In this document: piece by piece, positions 45,926 through 55,553 of the stretch
Numbering within the stretch: the stretch's first letter is position 1
Layout of the letters: each line of letters begins with the position of its first letter
Assembly: GCF_001293465.1 (NCBI RefSeq)
Contig: NZ_JSYZ01000002.1
Coordinates: forward strand, 200,400-264,399
Direction: 5' to 3'
DNA length: 64,000 bases
Origin: Pseudomonas asplenii
GTDB lineage: Bacteria > Pseudomonadota > Gammaproteobacteria > Pseudomonadales > Pseudomonadaceae
Program-made: the position numbers and the translations under genes
The notes under the pieces: generated by a model
Databases searched by the model: none
Seen by the model: the letters and a program-made list of their open reading frames with translations, nothing else
Told to the model about the DNA's origin: nothing

Positions 45926-48900
45926 CTAAAGTGCCGGTTTTTCCTGCAGGTTCGGCTCGATGTCGGCGATCATCCGATCGATCACGGCCTTGAGCACCTG
46001 CCCGGTCGCGGGCAACTGCTCGGGCTGCCTCAGGCGTACGCAGTGATCCATGTCGACGCAGGCCTGCGCCAGGGCAATCGCATCGACGAGACAGGCGATC
46101 CCCTTGAGGCGATGCACGCAGGCCGCCACGCCGTCCCAGTCGTCCAGGCCAAGCCGCGATTGCAGTTCGGCACGCTCGTCGCGCAGGTTTCGCCACAATT
46201 CCAGCAGCATGTGCTGGAGCACGCCGGCATCGGCGTGGGTCATGTCGATGAGCGTCTGGATGTCGAAGGAGCTTTCCCGGGGCACGATCTGCGTCAACAG
46301 CCGAGTCAGGTCGTCAAGAAGAACCGGCTTGACCAGCAGGTCGTTCATGCCGGCCTGCTGGCAGCGTTGGCGCTCGTCGCTCATGGCATTGGCCGTACAA
46401 CCGACGATCATGCAGGGTGGCCGTTGCGCCTCGGTCTCCAGCTGGCGCAGGGCCCGTGCCAGTTGATAGCCGCTCATGCCGGGCATGTTGCAATCGCTGA
46501 TGACCAGGTCGAAATGCCGGCCTTGCCAGGCCTGCAACGCCGCCTGCGCGGTCTGGCAGGCCTCGACGTTCTGCCCGAGAAAGCCGAGCTGCTGTTGCAG
46601 CACCAGGCGGTTGGCGGACAGGTCATCGATGATCAGCACGTTCAGGCACGGCAGGCGACACCTTGCGCCGTTCGACGGTGCGGGTAGCACAGGTTGCGTT
46701 TCGCGCCTGAACGCCAGCTCGATGTGCACGCGGGTGCCCAGCCCCGGCTGGCTCTCAAGTTCGATGGAGCCGTCCATCAACTCCACCAGTTGCTTGCAGA
46801 TGCTCAGCCCCAGGCCGGTGCCCTCATGCCCCGCATCGGCATCGCCGTGGGCCTGGACGAAGGGCGAAAACAGCATCGCCTGCTGCTCGGGGCCGATGCC
46901 CCGGCCGGAATCCTCGATATCGATACGCAGGCGGTCAGTGCCCGCCACCTGTGCACAGCGCAGGACCCGCACGCGGACGAATCCCCGGCTGGTGAACTTC
47001 AGCGCATTGCCGATCAGATTGTGCAGGATCTGCCGCAAACGCAGCGGATCGAGCCAATACAGGCTCGCCAGCAGCGGATCGATACCCAGGCTCAGGACGA
47101 CGCCCTTGTCCCGGGCCAATGCCTCGAACAGTTGCACGACTCCCTCAAGCAGGTTTCTCAAGTCGGTCGGCTGCGGCACCAGGCGCATGCCACCGGCCTC
47201 GATCTTGGCCAGGTCAAGGCTGTCGCCGATCAGCGCGGTCAATTCCCGGGCCGACTGGTAGGCTACCTGCAACCCCTGCGAGAACACCTGCCCACGGGCC
47301 AGTGCCTGCTCCCGCTCGACCTCGAGCAGGCCGATGATCGCCGCCATGGGCGTGCGTATCTCATGGCTCATGGTGGCCAGGAACGCACTCTTGGCCTGGC
47401 TGGCACGCTCGGCCTGGCGGCGGGCCTCGGTCAGTTGCACCTCGAGCTGCTTTCGCTCGGTGATGTCGATCCAGCCCCCCAACAGCCCCTGCAACTGCGC
47501 CCCCGCCGAGTGGAACGGCACCATCCACAGATAGACATCGATGCTGCAATTGAGGAACTCCAGCGTCCGGTCACTGAACACCGGCTGCTGGTTCTCCAGC
47601 AACGACAGGAAGTCGTCATGCAGCGCCTGCGCGACCGCCGGCAGCAGCAGGCCCTCCTCGGTGATTCGACGCCCGCGCACCTGCTCCAGCGTCGTCGCCA
47701 GGCGTTGCTCATAGCTACGATTGCAACTGATCAGGCGCCCCTGCAGGTCCCGTACGAAGATCGGATCGGGAATGCCGTCGAGCAATGCGCGCTGGAACGC
47801 CAGCCGGTCACTGAGCTGCCGTTCGGCCTGGCGGCGCTGGCGAATCTGGACATTCAGGCGACGGTTCCAGATGAGCGAGACCCCGCCCACCACCAGCAGG
47901 GCAACAGCCAGCCCATAGGCCCAACGCGGCACCCGTTTCCAGACCGAGGGCGGCGCAGCCACCGGGACGGCACCCAGCCACTTGATGCGCAAGGCCCGCA
48001 GCTCTGCGACCGGAAAGGCCTCCAGGGACTTGTTGAGGATGCCGAGCAACTCAGGAGAGCTCTTGGCGACGGAGAAGCTGTCCGCCGACCAGAGCCCTTC
48101 CACGCTACGACCGACCTTCAGCCTGCCGGGAGGGTGCAGATAGGCCAGGGTGTCGCTCTGGATGGTTGCCGCCGCCGCACCGCTTTCGACCAGCGCCCTG
48201 GCCTCCTCCTGGGTCCGGACACCACGCAGCACCACATCGGGATACTCGCGGCGGATCATGGCCTGCAGTGCATGTTCCTCGGGCAGTGCCAGCACGCGAC
48301 CGGCCAGTTGGCTGAGCGAGCTCAGCGGGGGCGCATCGACCGGTACGACAAATACCCAGGAACTGCCGCCAAACGCATAGGTGAAATTCAGGAAGGCCTT
48401 GCGCTCGGGGCTTTCAGCCAGCGAGCCATTCATCAGGGCCCGACCATCCTTGAGCATCTCCAGGGTCTGGACCGTGGAGAAACTCTCGTCGAAGACGAAC
48501 TGCAGGCCGGTCATCCGCGAGATCCGCGCCAGCAGATCGGCATTGAGACCGACCCAACGATTGTGGACATCCTTGTAGATATACGGCGGGTACTGCTGGG
48601 AAGCCACGCTCACCCGCGGATGGCTGTCGATCCAGGCCTGCTCCGCCGCAGTCAGCTCGACTCGCGGCTGGGCGATGTCCGAGCCGAAACCGGTGGTCCA
48701 GCGCGCGAGGATCTCCCGCCGTACCGCTTCGTCCAGGCTATCCAGCACACGCTGGATCAGGGCGCCGAGCAGAGGCTCCGACTTGCGCGTGGCGAATGCG
48801 AAACCGATCGGTGGCAAAGCGCTTTGCCCGCGGATCTGCAAGCCCATGTAGGGGCGCAGGGTCTTGTAGGCCCTGACGATGACCTCATTGCCGATGAAGG

Positions 48901-49528
48901 CGTCGACCTCGCCCTGGAGCAGTGCCTCCAGGGCACTGTAGAGGGTCGGGGCGAGGATGATCCGGCTCTGGGGATAAGTGGCATGCACCACCGCGGCATC
49001 GGCGTAGCCTTCGAGCAGGAGTACCTTGCGTCCTCGCAGATCGTCGGGGTTCGGGGTTTCACTGCGACTGACGATCACCGAGCGATCCGGCATGTATTCA
49101 CTGGAAAAGGCCAGTTCGGGAAAGCCCCGTTCGAAGCCGTTGGCGCTGGTCAGCACATCGATCTGCCCCTCGAGCAGCGCCTCGACGGCCTGGTCCCGCT
49201 CGACGAACCCCAGCACTTCCACCTGCACCCCGAGCCGATCGCGGATCAGGGCCACATAGTCGGCACTGATGCCCTGGTAGCGATTGCGGTCGCTGGTGAT
49301 ATCGATGGGTTCATAATCGGCCACCGAGATGCCCACCCGCAGCCTCCGGTCATTGCCCAGCCAGCGCCGCTCATCAGCGCCGAGGGGCAGTCGGGGCAGT
49401 TCGACGAACGACGCGGGCAAATTGAAGGGCAAGCCCTGGGCGGCCATCAGCTCGCCCGGCAGACTCGCCAGCATCACCCATGACAGCCACGCCAGAATGG
49501 AATAGATCGATCTCCCCGGAAACGCCAT
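45926..49528 (-). CDS. BvgS-like unorthodox hybrid sensor histidine kinase (RocS-like)
   Basis: The 1200-residue protein has a signal peptide, then two periplasmic solute-binding (SBP_bac_3) domains at about 50-280 and 290-510. A membrane helix follows at about 530-552 (YGLAVALLVVGGVSLIW), then a PAS domain (about 580-700), HisKA with His near 719 (FLATMSHEIRTPM) and an ATPase domain. The C-terminal part is a receiver with Asp near 1010 (LVISDCNMPGMSG) and an HPt domain with His near 1139 (CVHRLKGIA). This four-step relay is the BvgS/EvgS/RocS1 plan. Likely partners are the two receiver proteins next to it. MAFPGRSIYS at 49528 is chosen because it gives a proper signal peptide. Confidence 0.92.
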   Translation of the reverse strand: MAFPGRSIYSILAWLSWVMLASLPGELMAAQGLPFNLPASFVELPRLPLGADERRWLGNDRRLRVGISVADYEPIDITSDRNRYQGISADYVALIRDRLGVQVEVLGFVERDQAVEALLEGQIDVLTSANGFERGFPELAFSSEYMPDRSVIVSRSETPNPDDLRGRKVLLLEGYADAAVVHATYPQSRIILAPTLYSALEALLQGEVDAFIGNEVIVRAYKTLRPYMGLQIRGQSALPPIGFAFATRKSEPLLGALIQRVLDSLDEAVRREILARWTTGFGSDIAQPRVELTAAEQAWIDSHPRVSVASQQYPPYIYKDVHNRWVGLNADLLARISRMTGLQFVFDESFSTVQTLEMLKDGRALMNGSLAESPERKAFLNFTYAFGGSSWVFVVPVDAPPLSSLSQLAGRVLALPEEHALQAMIRREYPDVVLRGVRTQEEARALVESGAAAATIQSDTLAYLHPPGRLKVGRSVEGLWSADSFSVAKSSPELLGILNKSLEAFPVAELRALRIKWLGAVPVAAPPSVWKRVPRWAYGLAVALLVVGGVSLIWNRRLNVQIRQRRQAERQLSDRLAFQRALLDGIPDPIFVRDLQGRLISCNRSYEQRLATTLEQVRGRRITEEGLLLPAVAQALHDDFLSLLENQQPVFSDRTLEFLNCSIDVYLWMVPFHSAGAQLQGLLGGWIDITERKQLEVQLTEARRQAERASQAKSAFLATMSHEIRTPMAAIIGLLEVEREQALARGQVFSQGLQVAYQSARELTALIGDSLDLAKIEAGGMRLVPQPTDLRNLLEGVVQLFEALARDKGVVLSLGIDPLLASLYWLDPLRLRQILHNLIGNALKFTSRGFVRVRVLRCAQVAGTDRLRIDIEDSGRGIGPEQQAMLFSPFVQAHGDADAGHEGTGLGLSICKQLVELMDGSIELESQPGLGTRVHIELAFRRETQPVLPAPSNGARCRLPCLNVLIIDDLSANRLVLQQQLGFLGQNVEACQTAQAALQAWQGRHFDLVISDCNMPGMSGYQLARALRQLETEAQRPPCMIVGCTANAMSDERQRCQQAGMNDLLVKPVLLDDLTRLLTQIVPRESSFDIQTLIDMTHADAGVLQHMLLELWRNLRDERAELQSRLGLDDWDGVAACVHRLKGIACLVDAIALAQACVDMDHCVRLRQPEQLPATGQVLKAVIDRMIADIEPNLQEKPAL

Positions 49529-49602
49529 GGCGAAGTACCCGCCCCCTTTGATTCGATGGAAATGAAAAACAGGGGGCAAAGTTTGGCATGCAAAAACGAT
49601 AA

Positions 49603-49622
49603 AGCCCGCCAAGGGGCGGGCT
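49603..49622 (-). terminator. Rho-independent terminator of thrC
   Basis: AGCCCGCC-AAGG-GGCGGGCT lies 25 bases past the thrC stop and is followed on the minus strand by TTTATCGTTTTTG. It separates thrC from the hybrid-kinase gene. Confidence 0.85.
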
Positions 49623-49646
49623 CTAAAGTGTGACCTTTCTAGTCGG

Positions 49647-51056
49647 TCAAAGCGGCTTGCCGCGGCTGCCATGCTGGCTGACAAAGGCCTGCATGACTTT
49701 AAGGTCATTGGCCAGAACCGTGCAGCGCTCTTCCCTTTCAAACAAATCCGAAAGGTGTGCAGGTAGTTCAAGCGCTTTTCCTACACCCGCTTTCTCAACT
49801 GCCTCAGGGAACTTGACCGGATGCGCAGTCCCCAGGATCACCATCGGAGTGTCCAGGCTGCGGCGGCATTCGCGGGCCGCCTTGACGCCGATGGCCGTGT
49901 GCGGGTCGAGCACTTCGCCAGTCTGGGCAAAGACTTCGGCAATGGTCTCGCAGGTTTGCGCATCGTCCACCGCCAGGGAGTCGAACAGCTTGCGCGCCTC
50001 GGTCCAGCGATCCTGCTCGACACTGAAACCGCCACCCTGCTTGAAGGTGTCCATCAGGCCGGCGATGGCCGCACCATTGCGACCGTGCAGGTCGAACAGC
50101 AGGCGCTCGAAGTTCGACGACACCATGATGTCCATGGACGGCGACAGCGTGGCATGCAGGGTTTCCTTGACGTACTGGTTGCCGCTCATGAAGCGGTGCA
50201 GGATGTCATTGCGGTTGGTCGCCACGATCAGTTGGTTGATCGGCAGCCCCATGTTGCGCGCCAGGTAGCCGGCGAAGATATCGCCGAAGTTGCCGGTCGG
50301 CACCGAGAACGAGACCGAACGCGCCGGGCCGCCCAGTTGCAGCGCCGCGTGGAAGTAGTAGACGATCTGGGCCATGATCCGCGCCCAGTTGATCGAGTTC
50401 ACCGCCACCAGCCGCGTGCCCTTGAGGAAGCTCTGGTCGGCGAAGCTGTTCTTGACCATCTCCTGGCAGTCGTCGAAGTTGCCTTCGATGGCGATGTTGT
50501 GGATGTTCTCACCGAAGATGGTGGTCATCTGCCGGCGCTGCACTTCCGATACCCGGTTGTGCGGGTGCAGGATGAAGATGTCGACGTTTTCGCAGTGCTT
50601 GCAGCCTTCGATCGCCGCCGAGCCGGTATCGCCGGACGTCGCGCCGATGATCACCACGCGCTCGCCGCGTTTTGCCAGCACGTAGTCCAGCAGGCGCCCC
50701 AGCAATTGCAGGGCGAAATCCTTGAAGGCCAGCGTCGGGCCGTGGAACAGTTCGAGCACCCACTCGTTGCCGTTCAGTTGGCGCAGCGGCGCCACGGCGT
50801 TATGGGCGAACACCCCGTAGGTGTCCTCAAGGATCTTCTTGAAGTCCGCATCCGGAATGCTGCCAGTGACGAACGGGCGCATCACCCGGAAGGCCAGTTC
50901 GTGGTAGGGCAGGCCAGCCCAGGAAGCGATTTCCTCCTGGGTGAAGCGTGGCAGGTTCTCCGGCACGTACAGGCCGCCATCGCTGGCCAGACCGGCCAGC
51001 AGCACGTCTTCGAAGTTCAGCGCGGGTGCCTGGCCGCGGGTACTGATGTAACGCAT
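49647..51056 (-). CDS. thrC: Threonine synthase
   Basis: The 469-residue PLP enzyme converts O-phosphohomoserine to threonine. The PLP lysine is Lys112 (HGPTLAFKDFALQ), and the phosphate-binding GATSGDTGSAA motif follows. The N terminus MRYISTRGQAPALNFEDVLLAG is typical, which selects 51056 over an in-frame codon 30 bases upstream. It lies 31 bases after hom on the same strand, forming the threonine branch hom-thrC. Confidence 0.97.
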   Translation of the reverse strand: MRYISTRGQAPALNFEDVLLAGLASDGGLYVPENLPRFTQEEIASWAGLPYHELAFRVMRPFVTGSIPDADFKKILEDTYGVFAHNAVAPLRQLNGNEWVLELFHGPTLAFKDFALQLLGRLLDYVLAKRGERVVIIGATSGDTGSAAIEGCKHCENVDIFILHPHNRVSEVQRRQMTTIFGENIHNIAIEGNFDDCQEMVKNSFADQSFLKGTRLVAVNSINWARIMAQIVYYFHAALQLGGPARSVSFSVPTGNFGDIFAGYLARNMGLPINQLIVATNRNDILHRFMSGNQYVKETLHATLSPSMDIMVSSNFERLLFDLHGRNGAAIAGLMDTFKQGGGFSVEQDRWTEARKLFDSLAVDDAQTCETIAEVFAQTGEVLDPHTAIGVKAARECRRSLDTPMVILGTAHPVKFPEAVEKAGVGKALELPAHLSDLFEREERCTVLANDLKVMQAFVSQHGSRGKPL

Positions 51057-51087
51057 GAAAAATTCCTCTCCAGTCGGCGATGCCAAC

Positions 51088-52392
51088 TCAGTTCAAATGC
51101 TCGACGCGGATCCGCACGACAGGGCCGACCACGCCCTGCAGGGCCTCCAGCGCTGCGATGGCGTCGTTGATGCGTTGTTCCACCACGCGATGGGTCAGCA
51201 GGATCATCGGCACCAGGCCGTCCTGCTCCTCGACTTCCTTCTGCATGATCGACTCGATGTTGATCCCGCGTTCCGACAGGATGCTCGCCACCTGGGCCAG
51301 TACGCCTGGATGGTCCTTGGCCTGGATACGCAGGTAGTAGGCACTCTCGCAAGCGTCAATGGGCAGGATCGGGTGAGCCGACAGCGAGTCCGGCTGGAAG
51401 GCCAGGTGCGGTACACGGTTCTCCGGATCCGAGGTCATGGCCCGCACTACATCGACCAGGTCGGCGATCACCGAGGAGGCCGTCGGCTCCATGCCGGCAC
51501 CGGCGCCGTAGAACAGGGTCGAACCGGCGGCATCGCCATTGACCATGACCGCGTTCATCACGCCGTTGACGTTGGCGATCAGACGATCGGCCGGGATCAG
51601 CGTCGGGTGAACCCGCAGCTCGATACCCGCGGCGGTGCTGCGCGCCACACCCAGGTGCTTGATGCGATAGCCCAGCGCTTCGGCGTAGTTCACGTCGGCG
51701 GTGGTCAGCTTGGTGATGCCCTCGGTATAGGCCTTGTCGAATTGCAGCGGGATACCGAAGGCGATGGAGGCCAGGATGGTCAGCTTGTGCGCGGCATCGA
51801 TACCCTCGACGTCGAAGGTCGGATCGGCCTCGGCGTAGCCCAGGGCCTGGGCCTCGGCCAGCACATCCTCGAAGGTACGCCCCTTCTCGCGCATTTCGGT
51901 GAGGATGAAGTTGCCCGTACCGTTGATGATACCGGCCACCCAGTTGATCCGGTTGGCCGACAGGCCTTCGCGGATCGCCTTGATCACCGGGATGCCGCCC
52001 GCCACCGCGGCCTCGAAGGCCACGATCACGCCGTTCTCACGGGCCTTGGCGAAAATTTCGTTACCGTGCACGGCGATCAGCGCCTTGTTCGCGGTAACCA
52101 CGTGCTTGCCGTTCTCGATCGCTTTGAGTACCAGCTCACGGGCAACGGTATAGCCGCCCATCAGCTCTACGACGACGTCGATCTCAGGGTTCGTGGCCAC
52201 TTCGAAGACATCGTTGGTAATCGCAATACCGGTCGTTTGGAACTGAGGCTTTGGCGTGCGAATGGCAATCTGTGCCACTTCGATCCCACGCCCGGCACGA
52301 CGAGCAATTTCCTCGGCGTTACGCTGAAGTACGTTGAAGGTGCCGCCACCGACGGTACCTAACCCACAGATGCCTACTTTGACCGGTTTCAC
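51088..52392 (-). CDS. hom: Homoserine dehydrogenase
   Basis: The 434-residue enzyme reduces aspartate semialdehyde to homoserine with NAD(P)H. It has the Rossmann motif KVGICGLGTVGGG at the N terminus, catalytic-domain motifs such as GIINGTGNFILTEM, and a C-terminal ACT domain (about 345-430, YYLRIQAKDHPGVLAQVASIL) for threonine feedback. The start is GTG 52392, six bases after GGGAG; a much longer frame upstream is not homologous. It is monofunctional, without an aspartokinase domain. Confidence 0.97.
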   Translation of the reverse strand: MKPVKVGICGLGTVGGGTFNVLQRNAEEIARRAGRGIEVAQIAIRTPKPQFQTTGIAITNDVFEVATNPEIDVVVELMGGYTVARELVLKAIENGKHVVTANKALIAVHGNEIFAKARENGVIVAFEAAVAGGIPVIKAIREGLSANRINWVAGIINGTGNFILTEMREKGRTFEDVLAEAQALGYAEADPTFDVEGIDAAHKLTILASIAFGIPLQFDKAYTEGITKLTTADVNYAEALGYRIKHLGVARSTAAGIELRVHPTLIPADRLIANVNGVMNAVMVNGDAAGSTLFYGAGAGMEPTASSVIADLVDVVRAMTSDPENRVPHLAFQPDSLSAHPILPIDACESAYYLRIQAKDHPGVLAQVASILSERGINIESIMQKEVEEQDGLVPMILLTHRVVEQRINDAIAALEALQGVVGPVVRIRVEHLN

Positions 52393-52409
52393 TCTTGACT
52401 CCCCATGAA

Positions 52410-52432
52410 ACGGCCGACACGAGGTCGGCCGT
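52410..52432 (-). other. Hairpin just upstream of the hom ribosome-binding site
   Basis: ACGGCCGAC-ACGAG-GTCGGCCGT forms a perfect 9-bp stem with a five-base loop, ending about 18 bases before the GTG start of hom. It could stabilise the hom message 5' end or influence ribosome access. Confidence 0.6.
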
Positions 52433-52440
52433 GAAAAACA

Positions 52441-52460
52441 GCCGCTGATCCACCAGCGGC
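52441..52460 (-). terminator. Rho-independent terminator of dsbC
   Basis: GCCGCTG and CAGCGGC form a 7-bp stem with a six-base loop. On the minus strand TGTTTTTC follows, and AACAG/CTGTTT extend the stem after a short bulge. It lies about 73 bases past the dsbC stop. Confidence 0.8.
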
Positions 52461-52532
52461 CTGCTGTTTGAGACCGGCGGGCCAGAGGCTCGCGGTCGTG
52501 CTCGTCTGAAGACGGACTGCGACGAGACCGAA

Positions 52533-53264
52533 TTACTTGGCTGCCAGCGCCAGTTTGGCGACTTGTGCGGCCGGCTGATAGCCTGGAATTACCTGACCGT
52601 CGGCCAAAACGATGGCCGGTGTACCATTGACACCGATCGACTGGCCCAGGGCGAACTGCCGGGAAACCGGGTTGGTGCATTTGGCCGCCTTGATTTCCTC
52701 GCCTTCGACCATCTTGTCCATCGCCGCGCGCTTGTCGGTCGAGCACCAGACCGCCTGCAACTGCTGGTCACCCGGCGAACCCAGCCCTTGGCGCGGGAAC
52801 GCCACGTAGCGGACCTCGATGCCCATCTTGTTCAACGCCGGCACTTCGGCGTGCAGCTTGTGGCAATAAGGGCAGGTGGTGTCGGTGAACACGGTGATGT
52901 GCGACTTGGTTTCGCCGATGGCTGGATAGACCACGGTTTCCGCCACCGGAATACCGTTGATCAGCTTCGAAATCCCCAGGCGCTCGGTCTTCTCGGTCAG
53001 GTTGACCGGCTTGCCATCCTTGAGCTGGAACAGGTAGCCCTGCATGACGAACTGGCCGTCGGCACTCGCGTACAACACACGGCTGCCCTTGAGCTTGACT
53101 TCATAGAGGCCACTCAACGGGCTGGCGGTGATGCTCTCCACCGGGGTCTCCAGTTGGAGGCTGTCGAGGCTCTTGCGGATCGCCTGTTCGGCCGCGTCGT
53201 CGGCCAGGGCGAAGGTACTGGCCAACGCCAGGGCGGCGGCGGCGAAAATCTGGATCAAGCGCAT
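52533..53264 (-). CDS. dsbC: Thiol:disulfide interchange protein DsbC
   Basis: The 243-residue periplasmic disulfide isomerase has a signal peptide (MRLIQIFAAAALALASTFALA, cleavage near 21) and an N-terminal dimerisation domain (about 22-80). A thioredoxin-fold domain follows with active-site CPYC at 131-134 (TDTTCPYCHKLH) and a second cysteine pair in VWCSTDKRA...AAKCTNP. It reshuffles wrong disulfides and is kept reduced by DsbD. AGGAG five bases before ATG 53264 sets the start. It is downstream of xerD on the same strand. Confidence 0.96.
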   Translation of the reverse strand: MRLIQIFAAAALALASTFALADDAAEQAIRKSLDSLQLETPVESITASPLSGLYEVKLKGSRVLYASADGQFVMQGYLFQLKDGKPVNLTEKTERLGISKLINGIPVAETVVYPAIGETKSHITVFTDTTCPYCHKLHAEVPALNKMGIEVRYVAFPRQGLGSPGDQQLQAVWCSTDKRAAMDKMVEGEEIKAAKCTNPVSRQFALGQSIGVNGTPAIVLADGQVIPGYQPAAQVAKLALAAK

Positions 53265-53393
53265 GGGAACTCCTGATAGCGGGCACGGGGCCAGGCTGGT
53301 CTGTCCATTCTGAAACGGAGCGACTGCAAGCGCCCGCATAGCAAACCGCTAGAGCCTAACACATAAGCCCGGCCGGGCCGAAGCCCGTATGGA

Positions 53394-54290
53394 TCAACCG
53401 CGCGGGTGATGCCTGGCATGCATGTCCTGCAGGCGGGCACGGGCGACATGGGTGTAGATCTGGGTCGTCGACAGGTCGCTGTGGCCGAGCAGCATCTGTA
53501 CCACCCGCAGGTCCGCACCATGGTTGAGCAGGTGGGTGGCAAAGGCGTGCCGCAGGGTATGCGGCGACAACGACTTGCTGATCCCGGCGACCTGGGCCTG
53601 GTGCTTGATCCGATGCCAGAAGGTCTGGCGGGTCATCTGTTCGCCACGCTGGCTGGGAAACAGCACGTCGCTGGGTCGCCCGCCGAGCAGTTCGCCACGG
53701 GCATCGCGCAGGTAGCGCTCGACCCAGACGATCGCCTCCTCGCCCATCGGCACCAGGCGCTCCTTGCTGCCCTTGCCCATCACCCGCAGCACGCCCTGGC
53801 GCAGGTTGACCTGCTCCAGCGTCAGGCTGACCAGTTCGGTCACCCGCAGACCGCAGGCGTACAGCACCTCGAGCATGGCGCGGTCGCGCTGGCCGATGGC
53901 TTCGCTCAGATCCGGGGCGTTGAGCAGGGCCTCGACGTCGGCTTCCGACAGGGATTTGGGCAGCGGCCTGCCCAACTGCGGCATCTCGACCTGCAGAGTC
54001 GGGTCGACGGCAATCAGCTTTTCCCGCAGCAGGTAGCGGTAGAAGCCACGCGCACCGGAGAGAAAACGCGCCGTGGAGCGTGGCTTGTAGGCCTGTTCCA
54101 CACGCCAGGACAGGTGGTCGAGGATCAGTTCCCGCCCGGCACTGGCCAGTTCCAGGCCCTTTTCCTGCAGCCAGCCATTGAACAGCGCCAGATCGCTCCG
54201 ATAGGCATCGCGGGTATTGTCCGAGAGGCCTTTTTCCAACCACAGGGCGTCGAGAAACTGGTCGATGAGAGGGTGATCGATGGCTGGCAT
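53394..54290 (-). CDS. xerD: Site-specific tyrosine recombinase XerD
   Basis: The 298-residue recombinase resolves chromosome dimers at dif together with XerC. It has an N-terminal SAM-like core-binding domain (about 1-95) and a catalytic domain with Arg149 (ACGLRVTEL), Lys173 (VMGKGSKERL), His244/Arg247 (HTLRHAFATHLL), His270 (LGHSDLSTTQIYTH) and nucleophile Tyr279. All catalytic residues are present. The length equals the usual XerD, so it is the housekeeping enzyme and not an integron or phage integrase. ATG 54290 (MPAIDHPLIDQFLDALW) is the family start. Confidence 0.96.
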   Translation of the reverse strand: MPAIDHPLIDQFLDALWLEKGLSDNTRDAYRSDLALFNGWLQEKGLELASAGRELILDHLSWRVEQAYKPRSTARFLSGARGFYRYLLREKLIAVDPTLQVEMPQLGRPLPKSLSEADVEALLNAPDLSEAIGQRDRAMLEVLYACGLRVTELVSLTLEQVNLRQGVLRVMGKGSKERLVPMGEEAIVWVERYLRDARGELLGGRPSDVLFPSQRGEQMTRQTFWHRIKHQAQVAGISKSLSPHTLRHAFATHLLNHGADLRVVQMLLGHSDLSTTQIYTHVARARLQDMHARHHPRG

Positions 54291-54360
54291 AAAGACTCGA
54301 AACGCGTGACACGGCAAACGAAGTCAGAGTGCCCAAGGATAAAAATCCAGGCAACAAAAA

Positions 54361-54383
54361 AGCAGCCCGTAGGCTGCTTTTTT
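54361..54383 (-). terminator. Terminator between rplS and xerD
   Basis: AGCAGCC-CGTA-GGCTGCT is flanked by AAAAA on the left and TTTTTT on the right, giving U-runs in both directions. It lies about 20 bases past the rplS stop. Confidence 0.88.
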
Positions 54384-54401
54384 CTGCATCGGAAGCTGGA
54401 C

Positions 54402-54752
54402 TCAGGCCAGTTTTTCCTTGATGCGAGCTGCTTTACCCGACAGGTCGCGCAGGTAGTACAGCTTGGCTTTACGTACGTCACCGCGACGCTTGACAGCCAT
54501 GCTGTCGATTTGCGGGCTGTAGGTCTGGAAGGTACGCTCTACGCCAACACCGTTGGAGATTTTACGTACGGTGAACGCGCTGTTCACACCGCGGTTACGC
54601 TTGGCAATTACCACGCCTTCGAAGGCCTGCAGACGCGAACGATCGCCTTCCTTCACTTTCACCTGAACGACAATGGTGTCGCCCGGGGCAAAGGCTGGGA
54701 TCTCTTTGGTCATCTGCTCGGCTTCGAGTTGCAGAATGATTTTGTTGGTCAT
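54402..54752 (-). CDS. rplS: 50S ribosomal protein L19
   Basis: The 116-residue protein begins [19 protein letters not shown] and includes [20 protein letters not shown] and the basic C-terminal [28 protein letters not shown] in segments. L19 sits at the 30S-50S interface. It is the last gene of the rpsP-rimM-trmD-rplS operon, 45 bases after trmD. Confidence 0.98.
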   Translation of the reverse strand: MTNKIILQLEAEQMTKEIPAFAPGDTIVVQVKVKEGDRSRLQAFEGVVIAKRNRGVNSAFTVRKISNGVGVERTFQTYSPQIDSMAVKRRGDVRKAKLYYLRDLSGKAARIKEKLA

Positions 54753-54797
54753 GCTGTGCTCCTAAGGTAAATCGTCGGATCTACCATCGATACGTTG

Positions 54798-55550
54798 TTA
54801 ACTATCGTCCCGCTCGCGGATGTATTCCTCGAGCAGCTTCTTCTCTTCTCCAGAAAGCGAGCGTCTTTCCAGAAGATCGGCGCGTCGTTCCGAGGTCCTG
54901 CCAAGGGACTGCTTCAGACGCCAACGCCGGATATGTGCGTGGTTGCCACTGAGCAACACGTCGGGAACACGCTGATCCGCATACACCTCCGGACGGGTGT
55001 AGTGCGGGCAATCCAGCAAACCATCCGTGAAGGAATCCTCCTCCGCGGAGTCCGCATGCCCTAAAGCTCCGGGCAGCAGTCGTGTAACCGCATCTATCAG
55101 GACCATCGCCGGCAGCTCGCCACCGGACAGGACATAGTCCCCAATCGACCACTCTTCATCGACATGAGCCTCAATGAAACGCTCGTCGATGCCTTCATAA
55201 CGACCAGCAATGAGGATCAAGGCATCCTCTTTCGCCAGGTCGCGAACCGCCAACTGATTCAGCTGCCGGCCCTGGGGCGACAGGTAGATCACCTTCGCCG
55301 CCTCCCCCGCTGCCGCCTTGGCCTGAACCAGGGCATCCTCGAGAGGCTTGATCTTCATCACCATGCCCGGACCACCGCCAAATGGGCGATCATCCACAGT
55401 GTGATGTCGATCCGTCGTATAGTCCCGCGGGTTCCAACAGGTCAGTTGCAACAACCCCTGTTTCACCGCACGACTGCTGACGCCGTAGTCGCTGATGGCG
55501 GAAAACATCTCGGGAAACAGCGTAATCACTTCTACGCGCAGGCTCGCCAT
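54798..55550 (-). CDS. trmD: tRNA (guanine-N1)-methyltransferase TrmD
   Basis: The 250-residue SPOUT-class enzyme methylates G37 of tRNAs with SAM. Motifs are [12 protein letters not shown] at the N terminus, [25 protein letters not shown] and the knotted SAM site [14 protein letters not shown]. The gene begins three bases after rimM, as in other bacteria. Confidence 0.97.
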   Translation of the reverse strand: MASLRVEVITLFPEMFSAISDYGVSSRAVKQGLLQLTCWNPRDYTTDRHHTVDDRPFGGGPGMVMKIKPLEDALVQAKAAAGEAAKVIYLSPQGRQLNQLAVRDLAKEDALILIAGRYEGIDERFIEAHVDEEWSIGDYVLSGGELPAMVLIDAVTRLLPGALGHADSAEEDSFTDGLLDCPHYTRPEVYADQRVPDVLLSGNHAHIRRWRLKQSLGRTSERRADLLERRSLSGEEKKLLEEYIRERDDS

Positions 55551-55553
55551 TGC

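Noticed and set aside
46694..49483. A 929-codon open frame antisense to the hybrid kinase
   Set aside because: Same composition artefact; the kinase domains on the minus strand explain the region fully.
49529..49771. An 81-residue N-terminal extension of the hybrid kinase
   Set aside because: It would cross the thrC terminator and the end of thrC. The downstream ATG gives a normal signal peptide.
53394..54290. A tyrosine recombinase marking a mobile island
   Set aside because: Length, motifs and the dsbC-hom neighbourhood identify the housekeeping XerD. No attachment repeats or cargo genes are present.
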